DNA of 64,000 nucleotides, taken from an uncultured Fodinibius sp. Lineage in GTDB: Bacteria; Bacteroidota; Rhodothermia; Balneolales; Balneolaceae. Each line of letters starts with the position of its first letter. Position 1 is the stretch's first letter. The notes below the pieces were generated by a model, which saw only the letters and a list, made by a program, of their open reading frames with translations, was not told the origin of the DNA and did not search any database. The position numbers and the translations under genes are program-made. Below are positions 9,437-18,321 of this stretch, in pieces. The stretch spans positions 310,001 to 374,000 of the forward strand of contig CAJXMW010000001.1 of assembly GCA_913056235.1 (NCBI GenBank), read 5' to 3'.

Positions 9437-10444
9437 TTACACCTCAATACCAATCTTCGAGTGATCACCCAGATGCACTTCCTGGTCGACGTTTTTCAAC
9501 TCGGTATGTCGACCAATGGTTGAGTCCTCGATATTGCAATCTTCGAGATCTGCGTGTTCTTGAATCAGGCTGTTTTTTACCGTGCACTTCTTGAGTGTCG
9601 ATCCCTCGGCAATACTGGCTTTCGGACCCACGATGCAGTTTTCAAGCTCCACATCATCGCCAATATACACCGGTGGAATAATTTTAGTATCGGGAAAGCG
9701 GTCGTCGTCAATCTCCTCATACTCTTTTTCGGTGATAATGCCCGATGTTTCGCGCCAAGCCGGCAATGTTCCACAATCAAGCCATTGATCAACCGTAGCC
9801 TTGCGAAACAGCTTGTCATCCTTGAGCATACGATCGAGGGCATCGGTAAGCTGAAACTCATTGCCCTTGCCCCGAATATTGTTTTCGAGCAGATACTCAA
9901 TCTCTTTCTTAAGCTGCTCAGCTTCTTTAAAGTAATACACCCCAATGATCGCCAAGTTCGAAATCGGTTCTTCCGGCTTCTCAACGAAATCCGTAATTTT
10001 GCCTTCTTTTTCCACGGCTACGCCAAATCGGGACGGATCTTCTACCTCTTTCAGCCAGACGACACTGTCGGCATCTTCGATAGACACCGAACCTTCCATA
10101 TCGAAAATGGTATCGGCAAACACAATAATGCACTCGCCACTCAGATCTTCCTCGGCACAATACACGGCATGAGCAGTACCCTCGGCTTTCTCCTGTACAC
10201 GGAACCGGGCCTCGGCATTCTGCCGGTCACTCATCGCCTTCAAGGCGTCCTTAATCTCCTGACCAAAATCGGGGCCAAGAATAAAAACGATTTCATCAAT
10301 ATCTCGATCTAGTGTGCGCGCAAACGTCTCTACGATGCGTTCCACAATCATCTTTCCGGCGACGGGCAGCAATGGTTTGGGAACGGTGTGCGAATGGGGC
10401 CGAACTCTTGTTCCTCGGCCTGCCATTGGGATTATTAATTTCAT
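9437..10444 (-). CDS. sugar-phosphate nucleotidyltransferase (NDP-sugar pyrophosphorylase)
   Basis: 335 residues. The N-terminal signature MKLIIPMAGRGTRVRP...PKPLLPVAGKMIV is the nucleotide-binding loop of RmlA/GalU/ManC-like enzymes, which join NTP and sugar 1-phosphate to give NDP-sugar and pyrophosphate. The metal-site Asp is in IVFADTIF (about residue 110), and FVEKPEEP and WLDCGT fit sugar and base contacts. From about residue 245 a left-handed beta-helix with hexapeptide-like repeats follows (IGDDVELENCIVGPKASIAEGSTLKK). Glucose 1-phosphate with dTTP or UTP is the most likely pair, but sugar and base cannot be settled. It stands alone, convergent with the CDF gene. Confidence 0.88.
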   Translation of the reverse strand: MKLIIPMAGRGTRVRPHSHTVPKPLLPVAGKMIVERIVETFARTLDRDIDEIVFILGPDFGQEIKDALKAMSDRQNAEARFRVQEKAEGTAHAVYCAEEDLSGECIIVFADTIFDMEGSVSIEDADSVVWLKEVEDPSRFGVAVEKEGKITDFVEKPEEPISNLAIIGVYYFKEAEQLKKEIEYLLENNIRGKGNEFQLTDALDRMLKDDKLFRKATVDQWLDCGTLPAWRETSGIITEKEYEEIDDDRFPDTKIIPPVYIGDDVELENCIVGPKASIAEGSTLKKCTVKNSLIQEHADLEDCNIEDSTIGRHTELKNVDQEVHLGDHSKIGIEV

Positions 10445-10567
10445 ATATTTGAACGAATTTTAGATGAAAGATTAGTTATTTTACTGCGCTCGTTAATATA
10501 ACGGAAGTTCAATACTTTAGCGACCATACATCACAGGTAATCCCCATTTAAAACAGTAGCTTAACAT

Positions 10568-12241
10568 TTGAATTGGTACTTCGACTTTGTAGACATTCTG
10601 ATCCTCGTTTTCGTGCTCGTCATGGCACGCCACACGTTACTCCGAGGACGCTATTTCTTACATATTTTTCAGCAGCAGGGATATAAATTCAATGAATATT
10701 GGCACTGGCTGATCGATAATTGGAACCAGCGGGTCCTTACACCCGAACATATCCTCTACAACATCGTCATTTTTGTGATGCTTCTTTTCATTTCGGATAT
10801 GGTCACCGAAAGTGCCGCCATTATCATTTTTACCATGTTCGGCATCTTCTGGTTTGGACCGTTCAATTACTACGGAGGAGAAGATTCCAAAAAGCCGCTG
10901 GTGCTTACGCCGCGGATGATCCGCCTCACCATCCCCTTTGCGCTGCTGTCGCTGATACTACCTGCTGCAGTCACCTATATCGCCTATACCGGGCATCTTC
11001 CGTTTACCCGTTTTAATATTGAAACGCCCGAATTTTATGCAGCGGATATCTACCTGCTTTCTTTTGGATGGATCCTTGGCAACGCCATCATCCCGTTTTT
11101 CATCTTTATAGCGGGACTGTTCACCAAGCCGATTGAAGCCTATGTACACCGCCACTTTAAAAAAATGGCGCGAAAAAAGCTGGCGCAGATGCCCAACCTC
11201 ACGGTAGTTGCCATCACCGGCAGTTACGGCAAAACCAGTACTAAATTTATGATCCGCGACCTGCTGAGCGAGCGCTATGCGGTCTGTTCCACACCGGGCA
11301 GCTACAATACCCCTATGGGGATCTGCAAAGTCATCAACAACGATCTGGAAGCCTATCACCAAGTATTGGTACTCGAGATGGGCGCCCGCTACGAGGGCAA
11401 CATTGATGAACTCTGTGATATCGCCGAGCCCGACATTTCTGTGGTCACCAACGTGGGCATTGCCCACCTCGAAACCTTCGGCTCACAGGATGCTATTGCC
11501 CGCACAAAATCCAGCATCGTAAAACGGACTAAGAAAGGCGGCAAGGCAGTACTCAACGCCGATGACGAACGTGTGATTGCCATGGGCGACTTGCGAAACG
11601 ACCTCGAGATTATCACAGCCGGGCTACACTCCGGTGATATCCGTGCCGGCAACATCGAATATGGCCCCAAAGGCATGGAGTTTGATATTACCATAGGCGA
11701 AGAGACCAAGACGTTCAACATGAAAATACTAGGATCTCACAATGTGCTGAACATGCTACTGGCCGTAGCTGTAGGACAGTCGATGGGCCTTCGGCTCCGC
11801 ACCATGGCCATTGCCGCACGGCGCATTCGTCCCGTCGAACACCGCCTGGAGCTCAAACAGCAGGGCAACGTAACGGTAATCGACGATGCCTTCAACTCCA
11901 ATCCCATTGGAGCCCAAAACGCCGTTGAAACGCTGTCTGAATTTACATCGGGGCGGCGTGTGATTATAACCCCCGGCATGATTGAGCTGGGCGACCTGCA
12001 GGATAAGAAAAACCGGGAGTTTGGCGAACAGATCGGCAGTGCTGACCTCGACCTGGTGATCCTGGTTGGCAAAAATCAAACGAAGGCTATCCGAGAGGGT
12101 ATTGAGTCCACCGGTTATGACATGTCAAAAGTAACAACGGTGCGCAGCCTATACGAGGCGAACCGCACCATGCAGAACTATACCGAGGATGGCGACATCG
12201 TGCTGTACGAAAACGACCTGCCCGATTCGTTTAATGAATAA
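10568..12241 (+). CDS. membrane-anchored Mur ligase (MurF-like) protein
   Basis: 557 residues from a TTG at 10568; ATG at 10622 (MARHTLL) is the next option but would cut the first helix. The first ~185 residues form about five membrane helices (for example WYFDFVDILILVFVLVMA and LYNIVIFVMLLFI). The Mur-ligase ATP domain begins near residue 205 with VVAITGSYGKTSTKFMI, followed by EMGARYEGNIDELCDIAEPDISVVTNVGIAHLE, which is MurF-like, and a C-terminal domain with RRIRPVEHRLELK and DDAFNSNPIGA. The family adds D-Ala-D-Ala or another amino component to a carboxylate at the cost of ATP. Replacement of the usual N-terminal UDP-binding domain by membrane helices suggests a lipid-linked or membrane substrate; this is inference. 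Confidence 0.8.
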   Translation: MNWYFDFVDILILVFVLVMARHTLLRGRYFLHIFQQQGYKFNEYWHWLIDNWNQRVLTPEHILYNIVIFVMLLFISDMVTESAAIIIFTMFGIFWFGPFNYYGGEDSKKPLVLTPRMIRLTIPFALLSLILPAAVTYIAYTGHLPFTRFNIETPEFYAADIYLLSFGWILGNAIIPFFIFIAGLFTKPIEAYVHRHFKKMARKKLAQMPNLTVVAITGSYGKTSTKFMIRDLLSERYAVCSTPGSYNTPMGICKVINNDLEAYHQVLVLEMGARYEGNIDELCDIAEPDISVVTNVGIAHLETFGSQDAIARTKSSIVKRTKKGGKAVLNADDERVIAMGDLRNDLEIITAGLHSGDIRAGNIEYGPKGMEFDITIGEETKTFNMKILGSHNVLNMLLAVAVGQSMGLRLRTMAIAARRIRPVEHRLELKQQGNVTVIDDAFNSNPIGAQNAVETLSEFTSGRRVIITPGMIELGDLQDKKNREFGEQIGSADLDLVILVGKNQTKAIREGIESTGYDMSKVTTVRSLYEANRTMQNYTEDGDIVLYENDLPDSFNE

Positions 12242-12298
12242 GAAAAAAGTGCAGCCTCGTCGTTTAGATGCATCGCACTAAAATTTGCTGGATTACTG

Positions 12299-12790
12299 CT
12301 ACAACCTGACTTGCAGCCCTATCCCGGAGTTCAACATGCCCACGGTAATATCATTTCCATCGTTGTAGGAATAAATATTAAGCCCAGCTTCTCCAAATAC
12401 AGCTATCTGCTCTCCAAGCTGATAGGAGGCCCCAATCAGAGCGCCGGGACCAATCACGGTATCATCAAACTGAAGATTCATATTGATGCCCCAGTAGATG
12501 GTGGGCGCATCGGCATTCAGCCAATCGGTCATATGGAGATAACTCAGGTCCAAGAGATAACTATCTCGGGCAGCCGTTGAATTGACGGAGAAAAAACCAA
12601 GCGTTCGCAGTTTATTCTGCTGATCAAAAGCAAACTCGGCGCCCACCGCCGGCGAAATACCACTCATCCTGACCACGGCAGATACTTCCATATTGGACTG
12701 TTGATTAGCATTCCCATCGGACTGGGCAAATGCATTCGTTGTACACAGTAATACAACGAACAGTACAGCGATATAGATAACCTTTTTCAT
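12299..12790 (-). CDS. small exported beta-barrel-like protein, unknown function
   Basis: 163 residues. An N-terminal signal peptide (MKKVIYIAVLFVVLLCTTNAFAQ) is followed by alternating polar/hydrophobic strands rich in Gly, Ser and aromatic residues, as in small outer-membrane beta-barrels of the OmpA/OmpW size class. No known motif is recognised. It is a single gene between the convergent Mur-ligase-like gene and the peptidase gene upstream; a 70-base gap separates it from the latter. Confidence 0.7.
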   Translation of the reverse strand: MKKVIYIAVLFVVLLCTTNAFAQSDGNANQQSNMEVSAVVRMSGISPAVGAEFAFDQQNKLRTLGFFSVNSTAARDSYLLDLSYLHMTDWLNADAPTIYWGINMNLQFDDTVIGPGALIGASYQLGEQIAVFGEAGLNIYSYNDGNDITVGMLNSGIGLQVRL

Positions 12791-12860
12791 AGTCTGTAAT
12801 TTGTTAAGAATTAGCTGGTGAACTTTAAAAAATTTATACTTCCCAAAAGTAACATTTGTT

Positions 12861-14195
12861 TTAGCTTTCCATCACTTTTTCGATGTTGGCCCGCTCCTTT
12901 GGGACATCCGTCATATTCTCGTAACCATCTTCGGTGATAATCAAGTTATCTTCAATACGTACACCACCGAAATCCATTATATCTTTGAGCTTGGATTCAT
13001 TGAGAAACTTCGAAGCTTTGTCATCCTCAAGCGCCGGCTTGAGCAGTGCGGGTACGAAGTAGAGTCCCGGCTCGATAGTCAGCACCATGCCCGGCTGCAG
13101 CGTGCGCCGCATTCGCAGGTACTTGATACCCGGCCGCTCGATACGGTCCACCCCTTTGGGATAGCCGCCCACATCATGCGTATCAAGACCGAGGAAGTGA
13201 CCCAGTCCATGGGGAAAGAAAAGCGCAAAAATATCGTTCTCCATCAGGTCGTCAATTGACCCGTTGACAATGCCCACATCTTTAAGTCCCTGCATCATGA
13301 TACGCGCCGCAAGAATGTGCAGATCCTCCATTTTTACGTCGGGTTTAGAAGATTCTATAACCTGCTTTTGCGCTTCCAGCACCGCTTCATAAACCTTGGC
13401 CTGCATGGACGTAAATTCTCCGTTGGCGGGATAGGTGCGGGTGATATCCGACGAATAACCATTATATTCATAGCCTGCATCAATCAGAAATAGATCACCA
13501 TCTCTGATCTGGCGATTGTTATCCACATAATGCAAAATGGCACTGTTCTTACCCGCCGCAAATATACCGTTGTAGGCATCCTGCATCAGGCCATTTTCAA
13601 TTTGATGATAATCGAATACCGCTTTCATCTCATGCTCGTACTTGCCTGGCTCCAGCGCATCAAGCACACCCTTGTGTGCAATATTGTTCACGCGGCCGGC
13701 CTCTCGCATCTGGTCGAGCTCCCAACCCGTTTTGAATACGCGACAGTGAGTCAACGCATCTTCGAGGGTATCCAGATCGATTGGCAGCTCCCGCTCGAAC
13801 TTCTCGATAAATTCGGCCTGTTTTTCATCAACACAGTAAATTTTCTCGGGATCCAGCTCCTTCATCACCTGTGGTAGCTTGTTTTCGTAATGCAGATGAT
13901 CTGGCTGATATTCTTCCTGCAGCTCTTCCTTTGATTTTACAATTCCGTGCCAAACCGCATACTGGGCATCCCGTTTCGGGGCAAACAGGTGGTATTCCTG
14001 TTTTTTTAGATCCAGTACTAAGTGAAAGTCCGGCTCATTTACACCTGTCAGATACCAGAAATTAGACTCTTGGCGAAAGGGAAACTCGTAATCAGTATCA
14101 TACCGATACATGAGATCCGCACCCTTCATATAGACAATCGCAGATTCTTCGTCATCAAGCAGCGAAAATAGTTTGTTGCGGTGTAAATGATGCAT
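12861..14195 (-). CDS. pepP: Xaa-Pro aminopeptidase (M24B family)
   Basis: 444 residues. An N-terminal AMP_N domain (residues 1-140) is followed by the pita-bread M24 domain. The five metal ligands are visible: Asp in LIDAGYEYNG, Asp in SSDITRTYPA, His in HGLGHFLGLDTHD, Glu in TIEPGLYF and Glu in GGVRIEDN. The enzyme removes N-terminal residues that precede proline, using two Mn2+ or similar ions, in the cytosol. Length and motif order match E. coli PepP. The start MHHLHRNKLFSLLDD puts the AMP_N domain in register. Confidence 0.95.
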   Translation of the reverse strand: MHHLHRNKLFSLLDDEESAIVYMKGADLMYRYDTDYEFPFRQESNFWYLTGVNEPDFHLVLDLKKQEYHLFAPKRDAQYAVWHGIVKSKEELQEEYQPDHLHYENKLPQVMKELDPEKIYCVDEKQAEFIEKFERELPIDLDTLEDALTHCRVFKTGWELDQMREAGRVNNIAHKGVLDALEPGKYEHEMKAVFDYHQIENGLMQDAYNGIFAAGKNSAILHYVDNNRQIRDGDLFLIDAGYEYNGYSSDITRTYPANGEFTSMQAKVYEAVLEAQKQVIESSKPDVKMEDLHILAARIMMQGLKDVGIVNGSIDDLMENDIFALFFPHGLGHFLGLDTHDVGGYPKGVDRIERPGIKYLRMRRTLQPGMVLTIEPGLYFVPALLKPALEDDKASKFLNESKLKDIMDFGGVRIEDNLIITEDGYENMTDVPKERANIEKVMES

Positions 14196-14273
14196 AGCAA
14201 TAATATCTTTGGTTGAAATGAGATCTGGAAGTTACGGTAAAATTCGTATCCGGCAAACTGTGCTGGCAGTAAT

Positions 14274-15194
14274 TTAGTCCACGTGCTCGGCAAACAGCTG
14301 ATCAACCTGTTCCACAATTTCTTGGACGGTATCAACAGACATCAAATCGATGTGCTTACTCAAATGAAACGTTCGAATACCTTTGCGGGAATACAGTGAG
14401 GTATTACCTTTCTTATCCTCAAAAAGAACATCCAGGTTTATCTCGAGTACGGCCTTATTTTCATCTTCTTCATTGAGAATAATAATCATACGATTACCCC
14501 CAAAAGCGGTATTGATGGTCGTAATCGCCAGACGCCGGTCCTTGGCCACTGAACTAACGCGGTAATAGTGATTCAAGTCCACGTCAGATGGACCATTACT
14601 GAAGCTTAAAAAACGGATTGAGGCATCATCATCCAGCCATAACGCAGGCAGCAAATCTTCCAACCATCCCCGTAAATCAGGCGATGCCTTGTCTCCCCAA
14701 AAACCGCGTGCTTTCCAGTCATCCAGCGAATACTGTGGCTTGGTTTGCTCCGTATCGAGCAAGTCGGGACGACTATCCAGCTCCCGGACCTTTTTGGATC
14801 CGTTTTCGATAGCGTACCAATAATCCGAAACCCCGTTGGTCATAAGCAAATAGGGCGCGCCTACTTTTTGATTATACCGTGCCACCTGCTCGGCGGTTTT
14901 GGCTGAGATAGGCACATGCTCGGCTTTGCATTCGATTAGCAGTCGCGGCTCAAACTGCTGAGTATAACAAATGATATCGGTGCGCATCGAGGTATCACCC
15001 AGCTCCCCGATGGCCTCCTCGGTTGAGATGCGATGCTGCGACCATCCGGCCTGCACGAGCGCCTCGATTATCCTCAGGCGGACCCGTTCTTCGGGACGGT
15101 TTTTCAGGGCTTTCCGCTGGATGGGATTCCAGAGTTTCTTGGTCCGATTCCGCCACACAATTTGCGGATATGTATGTTCTGTAATGCTAGCCAT
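14274..15194 (-). CDS. HsdR-N-domain protein (orphan, PF13588-like)
   Basis: 306 residues. Residues ~25-150 match the N-terminal endonuclease-like domain of type I restriction R subunits: RPEERVRLRIIEALVQAGW, then DIICY...PRLLIECKAE with the PD-(D/E)xK catalytic pattern, then YLLMTNGVSDYWYAIE. No helicase domain, HsdM or HsdS is nearby, so this is not a working type I system. Small proteins with this domain are common and conserved in Bacteroidota, with unknown role, perhaps nucleic-acid processing. The C-terminal half (from ~160) has no motif I recognise. Confidence 0.8.
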   Translation of the reverse strand: MASITEHTYPQIVWRNRTKKLWNPIQRKALKNRPEERVRLRIIEALVQAGWSQHRISTEEAIGELGDTSMRTDIICYTQQFEPRLLIECKAEHVPISAKTAEQVARYNQKVGAPYLLMTNGVSDYWYAIENGSKKVRELDSRPDLLDTEQTKPQYSLDDWKARGFWGDKASPDLRGWLEDLLPALWLDDDASIRFLSFSNGPSDVDLNHYYRVSSVAKDRRLAITTINTAFGGNRMIIILNEEDENKAVLEINLDVLFEDKKGNTSLYSRKGIRTFHLSKHIDLMSVDTVQEIVEQVDQLFAEHVD

Positions 15195-15281
15195 AAGGCT
15201 AAATATAGAGATGTTTATCGAAGTGCCAATTTATACAATGATAGAACGTAGATGATAAAAGTGTAGCTCTAGCATCATTTC

Positions 15282-15318
15282 TTGAACAAAGATTTCTCGC
15301 TAGCGCTCGAAATGACAC
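15282..15318. repeat. fossil copy of a Bacteroidota intergenic repeat
   Basis: The stretch reads as a worn copy of the widespread agatttctcgcttcgctcg...aatgac type of intergenic repeat. Related worn copies lie at 2278-2320, 33812-33850 and 33955-33975. Similarity is judged by eye. Confidence 0.45.
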
Positions 15319-15414
15319 ACTAGCTTTTAAAACCCTTCACTTTTGTAGTAGCAATCAGTAGAACATCAGCGGCATCCTTACAGTCTGTGCTGCATGTATT
15401 TACTCCGGCAAACA

Positions 15415-15445
15415 AAAAAGGCCCCGACATACTCGGAGCCTTTTT
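15415..15445 (-). terminator. rho-independent terminator of the rpmH-yidC cluster
   Basis: Arms aaaaaggccccga and tcggagccttttt pair with one mismatch around a 5-base loop, 22 bases past the yidC stop. On the minus strand the stem is followed by ttttttgtttg, a textbook terminator. Confidence 0.82.
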
Positions 15446-15466
15446 GCTTTTAGATTCTAAAGAAAC

Positions 15467-17287
15467 TTAGGCGTTGGCCGCTTCTTTTTCCTGATCGATC
15501 TGACGGTAAATAATCAGCTGCTGGCCAATAGAAACAACATTGTAAACCAAATAATAGAGACTCAATCCCGCCGCAAAGTTGTTAAAGATAAACAGCAGCA
15601 TGAAGGGAAATACATATTGCAACGCCTTCATATTCATACCGCCGGGCGCACCGCCGCCTCCGCCACCGGGACCCATACCACCGGTAAGCTTGCTCTGTGC
15701 CATCATAGCAGCGGTCATTAAGAGTACAAAACCCGCTATCTGATCTCCCAGGAATGGTACACTAAATGGCAGACTCAGGATATAGTCTGGAGCCGAAAGA
15801 TCACTGGCCCAGAGGAATTCTTGTTGACGTATAAGAATCGAGTTCTGGAAAAAGCGCCAGAGCGTCACCAGGATCGGTAACTGCAAGAGGTTGGGCAAAC
15901 ACCCGCCCAGCGGATTCACCCCGGCCTCTTTGTAGAGTTTCATCGTTTCTTTCTGCTGCTTCTCAGGATCATCCTCGTACTTTTCCTTGATCTCCTGCAT
16001 CTTGGGCTGCAGCTCTTTCATCTCGGCCATGCTCTTGTAGCTCTTCTTCGTAAGCGGATAAAGCACCATTTTAATGAGCACACCAAAGAGGATAATCGCA
16101 AATCCATATCCCATGTAGTTATCGACAAATCCAAAGTAGGGAATAATGATATACTCGACCAGAGGATCCGAAATCCAGCTCAACCAGCTGTAGCCAGTAT
16201 CCACCATGTTATAGGCCTGTGCGTCAAAAGAATGCAGCGCATGGTAATCCATCGGTCCCACAAACATCCGAAATGAAGCCGTTCCCTGCTGGTTAAGATC
16301 TGCAGTAATAAACGACTGATAGCGATGCTCGGTTTGCCTGCTATCGCTGGCTCCGGTCTGCTCCCCGACCAGTAGGGCACTTTCAGTCTGATTGCTGGTT
16401 TCAATGATTTGGGTAAAGAACTTAGTGCGCGTAGCCACCCAGTTGATATTTCCGTTATAGTCCTGGGTATTGCGACCGGCTTCGCTCAGCTTCAGCTGCT
16501 CCATCTCGCCACCGGTATACACATAGGCCGACATGTAGCTGGCTTCAACCGTCTCTGGATTTTTCTCTGTAAAGTTGAGGCCTGCGCCCCATCCAAACTC
16601 AACAGAACCGCCCACTACTTCACGCTGAATTCCTTCAAACTGAATATCCAGTCCAATCTGATGCGAATCACCATAAACAGTATATGTATAAATCAGACGC
16701 TTACTATCACTGATATTAAGCGCATACTTGATTTGTGCCGAATCATTTTTGGCAACAGAAATGGAATTGCCCGGCGTAAGCTGTTCAAACACCAGCTGGT
16801 CAGTTTCCACATTGTAATTTTCAGTAGTCAGGAATCCCAGTGAATAGGCCGAATGACTACTATCCTTAATCATCTTGACCGGCTTATGATCCCAGGTCTT
16901 ATAATCTTTCAGGGTGATTTGGGACGGGCCAGCACCAACATTTGTAAAGGTGGCACTATAAAGCGGCGTTTGAACGGCAAGCTTAGAAGTATCTGCAATA
17001 CTGGCTTTCGAGAATACCCCCATTTCCTGCTGTTTCTTCTCAGTGGTTTGCAGGGTATGTCTTTTCGGCTGAGTGGTTTCTTCAGCCTGCTGGGTATCAG
17101 CCTGTTGGGGAGGCTGCTGTGCAGACTGGGTCTTAGAAGTGTCGACCTGGGCGGCGGCAATACTATCCTGCCGCGCTTGCTCAGCTTGACGCTGCTGTAA
17201 TTCTTGTTCTGATGGCATGGTAAAATAGGCCCATGCGACCATTACGATAAAAATTAAAACTAGTCCTGTTACGGTATTACGATCCAA
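15467..17287 (-). CDS. yidC: membrane protein insertase YidC
   Basis: 606 residues. Residue 1-25 is the first membrane helix (TVTGLVLIFIVMVAWAYF). A Gln/Ala/Thr-rich linker leads to the periplasmic beta-sandwich (about 90-355), and the conserved C-terminal insertase core with five helices follows, including YPLTKKSYKSMAEMKELQPKMQEIKEKY and the GGCLPNLLQLPILVTLWRFFQNS helix. YidC inserts and folds inner-membrane proteins with or without SecYEG. A Gly-rich loop (MGPGGGGGGAPGGMN) separates the last helices, common in the Bacteroidota group. It is last in the rpmH-rnpA-yidD-yidC cluster, 26 bases after yidD. Confidence 0.97.
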   Translation of the reverse strand: MDRNTVTGLVLIFIVMVAWAYFTMPSEQELQQRQAEQARQDSIAAAQVDTSKTQSAQQPPQQADTQQAEETTQPKRHTLQTTEKKQQEMGVFSKASIADTSKLAVQTPLYSATFTNVGAGPSQITLKDYKTWDHKPVKMIKDSSHSAYSLGFLTTENYNVETDQLVFEQLTPGNSISVAKNDSAQIKYALNISDSKRLIYTYTVYGDSHQIGLDIQFEGIQREVVGGSVEFGWGAGLNFTEKNPETVEASYMSAYVYTGGEMEQLKLSEAGRNTQDYNGNINWVATRTKFFTQIIETSNQTESALLVGEQTGASDSRQTEHRYQSFITADLNQQGTASFRMFVGPMDYHALHSFDAQAYNMVDTGYSWLSWISDPLVEYIIIPYFGFVDNYMGYGFAIILFGVLIKMVLYPLTKKSYKSMAEMKELQPKMQEIKEKYEDDPEKQQKETMKLYKEAGVNPLGGCLPNLLQLPILVTLWRFFQNSILIRQQEFLWASDLSAPDYILSLPFSVPFLGDQIAGFVLLMTAAMMAQSKLTGGMGPGGGGGGAPGGMNMKALQYVFPFMLLFIFNNFAAGLSLYYLVYNVVSIGQQLIIYRQIDQEKEAANA

Positions 17288-17313
17288 GGGAAATCCTCTG
17301 TCTGGGTTCTAAG

Positions 17314-17535
17314 TTATTTTTTGCGATCAGGTACGGGATCATGCCCCCCTTTGCTCCACGGATGGCACCGCCCGACCCGCTTAATCGTCAGCCACAGCCC
17401 TTTCAAGGCTCCGTGTTCACGAAACGCCTCAATGCTGTACTGGCTGCATGTGGGATGATAGCGGCAACTGCTGGGCATCCAGGGAGAGATAACCAGCTGA
17501 TAAAGTCGGACAAGTCCTATAAACAAGTACTTCAT
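17314..17535 (-). CDS. yidD: membrane protein insertion efficiency factor YidD
   Basis: 73 residues, family-typical. The sequence carries the conserved [37 protein letters not shown] core with three invariant Cys and ends in [14 protein letters not shown]. YidD assists membrane-protein insertion near YidC. Its start overlaps the rnpA stop by four bases (ATGA type), which implies translational coupling. Confidence 0.96.
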   Translation of the reverse strand: MKYLFIGLVRLYQLVISPWMPSSCRYHPTCSQYSIEAFREHGALKGLWLTIKRVGRCHPWSKGGHDPVPDRKK

Positions 17536-17969
17536 GAATTGCCGGAAGAAATGGTAGGGAGTTGATCTCGAACTTCATTAAGCAAGGCTACAACATCTTT
17601 TTCGACCTCGGCGTAGGTTCGATCTACTGCTTTGGCCATTAATGCGCCATGTAACGTTAGCCGAGTATTTTCAATTGGTTCTGTCAACAATTGCTGATGT
17701 AGCCGATATGCTTCTTTAAGAAGCCGTTTCATTCTGTTTCGTTTGTTGGCTTTACCCAAGCTCTTTTTTACAATAAATCCCATGAGGCAGCCGAAAGGGG
17801 AATCATCAATAATCTGATACCGCAAGTCTACAAATTTTTTGCGGCGAATATGAGCGTCTCTTTCAAACAGACGCTTAAAATTCTTTCGGCCCCTCAGGAT
17901 CTTTGCTCTGGGTAAGCTATAATCGTCATGTGAGGACGAAGAGTGGTTACTTCGGTCCTTGCTCATCAC
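17532..17969 (-). CDS. rnpA: ribonuclease P protein component
   Basis: 145 residues from GTG at 17969; an ATG at 17966 is an equally likely start. RnpA is the protein cofactor that helps the RNase P RNA bind pre-tRNA 5' leaders. The RNR signature is present in [19 protein letters not shown] (about residues 74-92), and the N-terminal basic patch [14 protein letters not shown] fits the family. The first 20-23 bases overlap the 3' end of rpmH in a different frame. The N-terminal ~20 residues (Ser/His/Asp-rich) are an extension relative to E. coli. Confidence 0.93.
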   Translation of the reverse strand: MMSKDRSNHSSSSHDDYSLPRAKILRGRKNFKRLFERDAHIRRKKFVDLRYQIIDDSPFGCLMGFIVKKSLGKANKRNRMKRLLKEAYRLHQQLLTEPIENTRLTLHGALMAKAVDRTYAEVEKDVVALLNEVRDQLPTISSGNS

Positions 17970-18102
17970 TAGGTGTCAACTTGTGACGTCCCTTTTTGCG
18001 ACGATTCTTCAATACTTTGCTTCCGCTTTTGCTGTTTTTTCGCTTGCGGAAACCATGCTTTTTCTTTCGCTTCTTGTTGCTTGGTTGGTACGTACGTTTC
18101 AT
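17947..18102 (-). CDS. rpmH: 50S ribosomal protein L34
   Basis: 51 residues. Reading the minus strand from the ATG at 18102 gives [18 protein letters not shown], the invariant L34 N-terminus, then a highly basic [20 protein letters not shown] segment and a short [10 protein letters not shown] tail before TAA at 17947-17949. The tail is unusual only in that its last codons overlap the rnpA start region by about 20 bases. L34 is a small subunit-wide anchor of the 50S particle. It heads the rpmH-rnpA-yidD-yidC cluster; no dnaA is next to it in this window. Confidence 0.95.
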   Translation of the reverse strand: MKRTYQPSNKKRKKKHGFRKRKNSKSGSKVLKNRRKKGRHKLTPSDEQGPK

Positions 18103-18197
18103 AGTTGAAATTCTTTATTCAAAATTCGTTTCGCAAATAGACCCATAACTTAAAAATAAATTTAGACAATAAGAACCGTTATTTATGGGTTAGTAGA

Positions 18198-18219
18198 TGT
18201 GATAATGAGAACTATCACA
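18198..18219. promoter_or_regulatory. 22-base palindrome in the rpmH-secA gap
   Basis: Seven-base perfect arms, tgtgata and tatcaca, flank an 8-base spacer in the 219-base gap between divergent rpmH and secA. It is a dyad of operator size. It is not a CRP site (spacing between TGTGA and TCACA is 12, not 6). Regulator unknown. Confidence 0.35.
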
Positions 18220-18253
18220 CAGTAAAAAAACAAGGCCTGCACCTTTAAATAAT

Positions 18254-18284
18254 TTGAACAGGCTCTGTGTAAACTGTAACTTTC
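18254..18284 (+). promoter_or_regulatory. possible Bacteroidota-type promoter of secA
   Basis: TTG at 18254-18256 and TAACTTTC at 18277-18284, 20 bases apart, resemble the Bacteroidota -33 TTG / -7 TAnnTTTG pattern with the last base off consensus. The TTTC lies 37 bases before the secA ATG. Prediction by eye only. Confidence 0.35.
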
Positions 18285-18321
18285 ATAAATCATAAAAATT
18301 GCACGAGACAAGTAATTCCTT

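Noticed and set aside
14274-15194. Type I restriction-modification system
   Set aside because: Only an HsdR N-terminal-like domain is present; no helicase, methylase or specificity gene lies near.
18198-18219. CRP/FNR site
   Set aside because: TGTGA and TCACA are 12 bases apart instead of 6, so the dyad does not fit that family.
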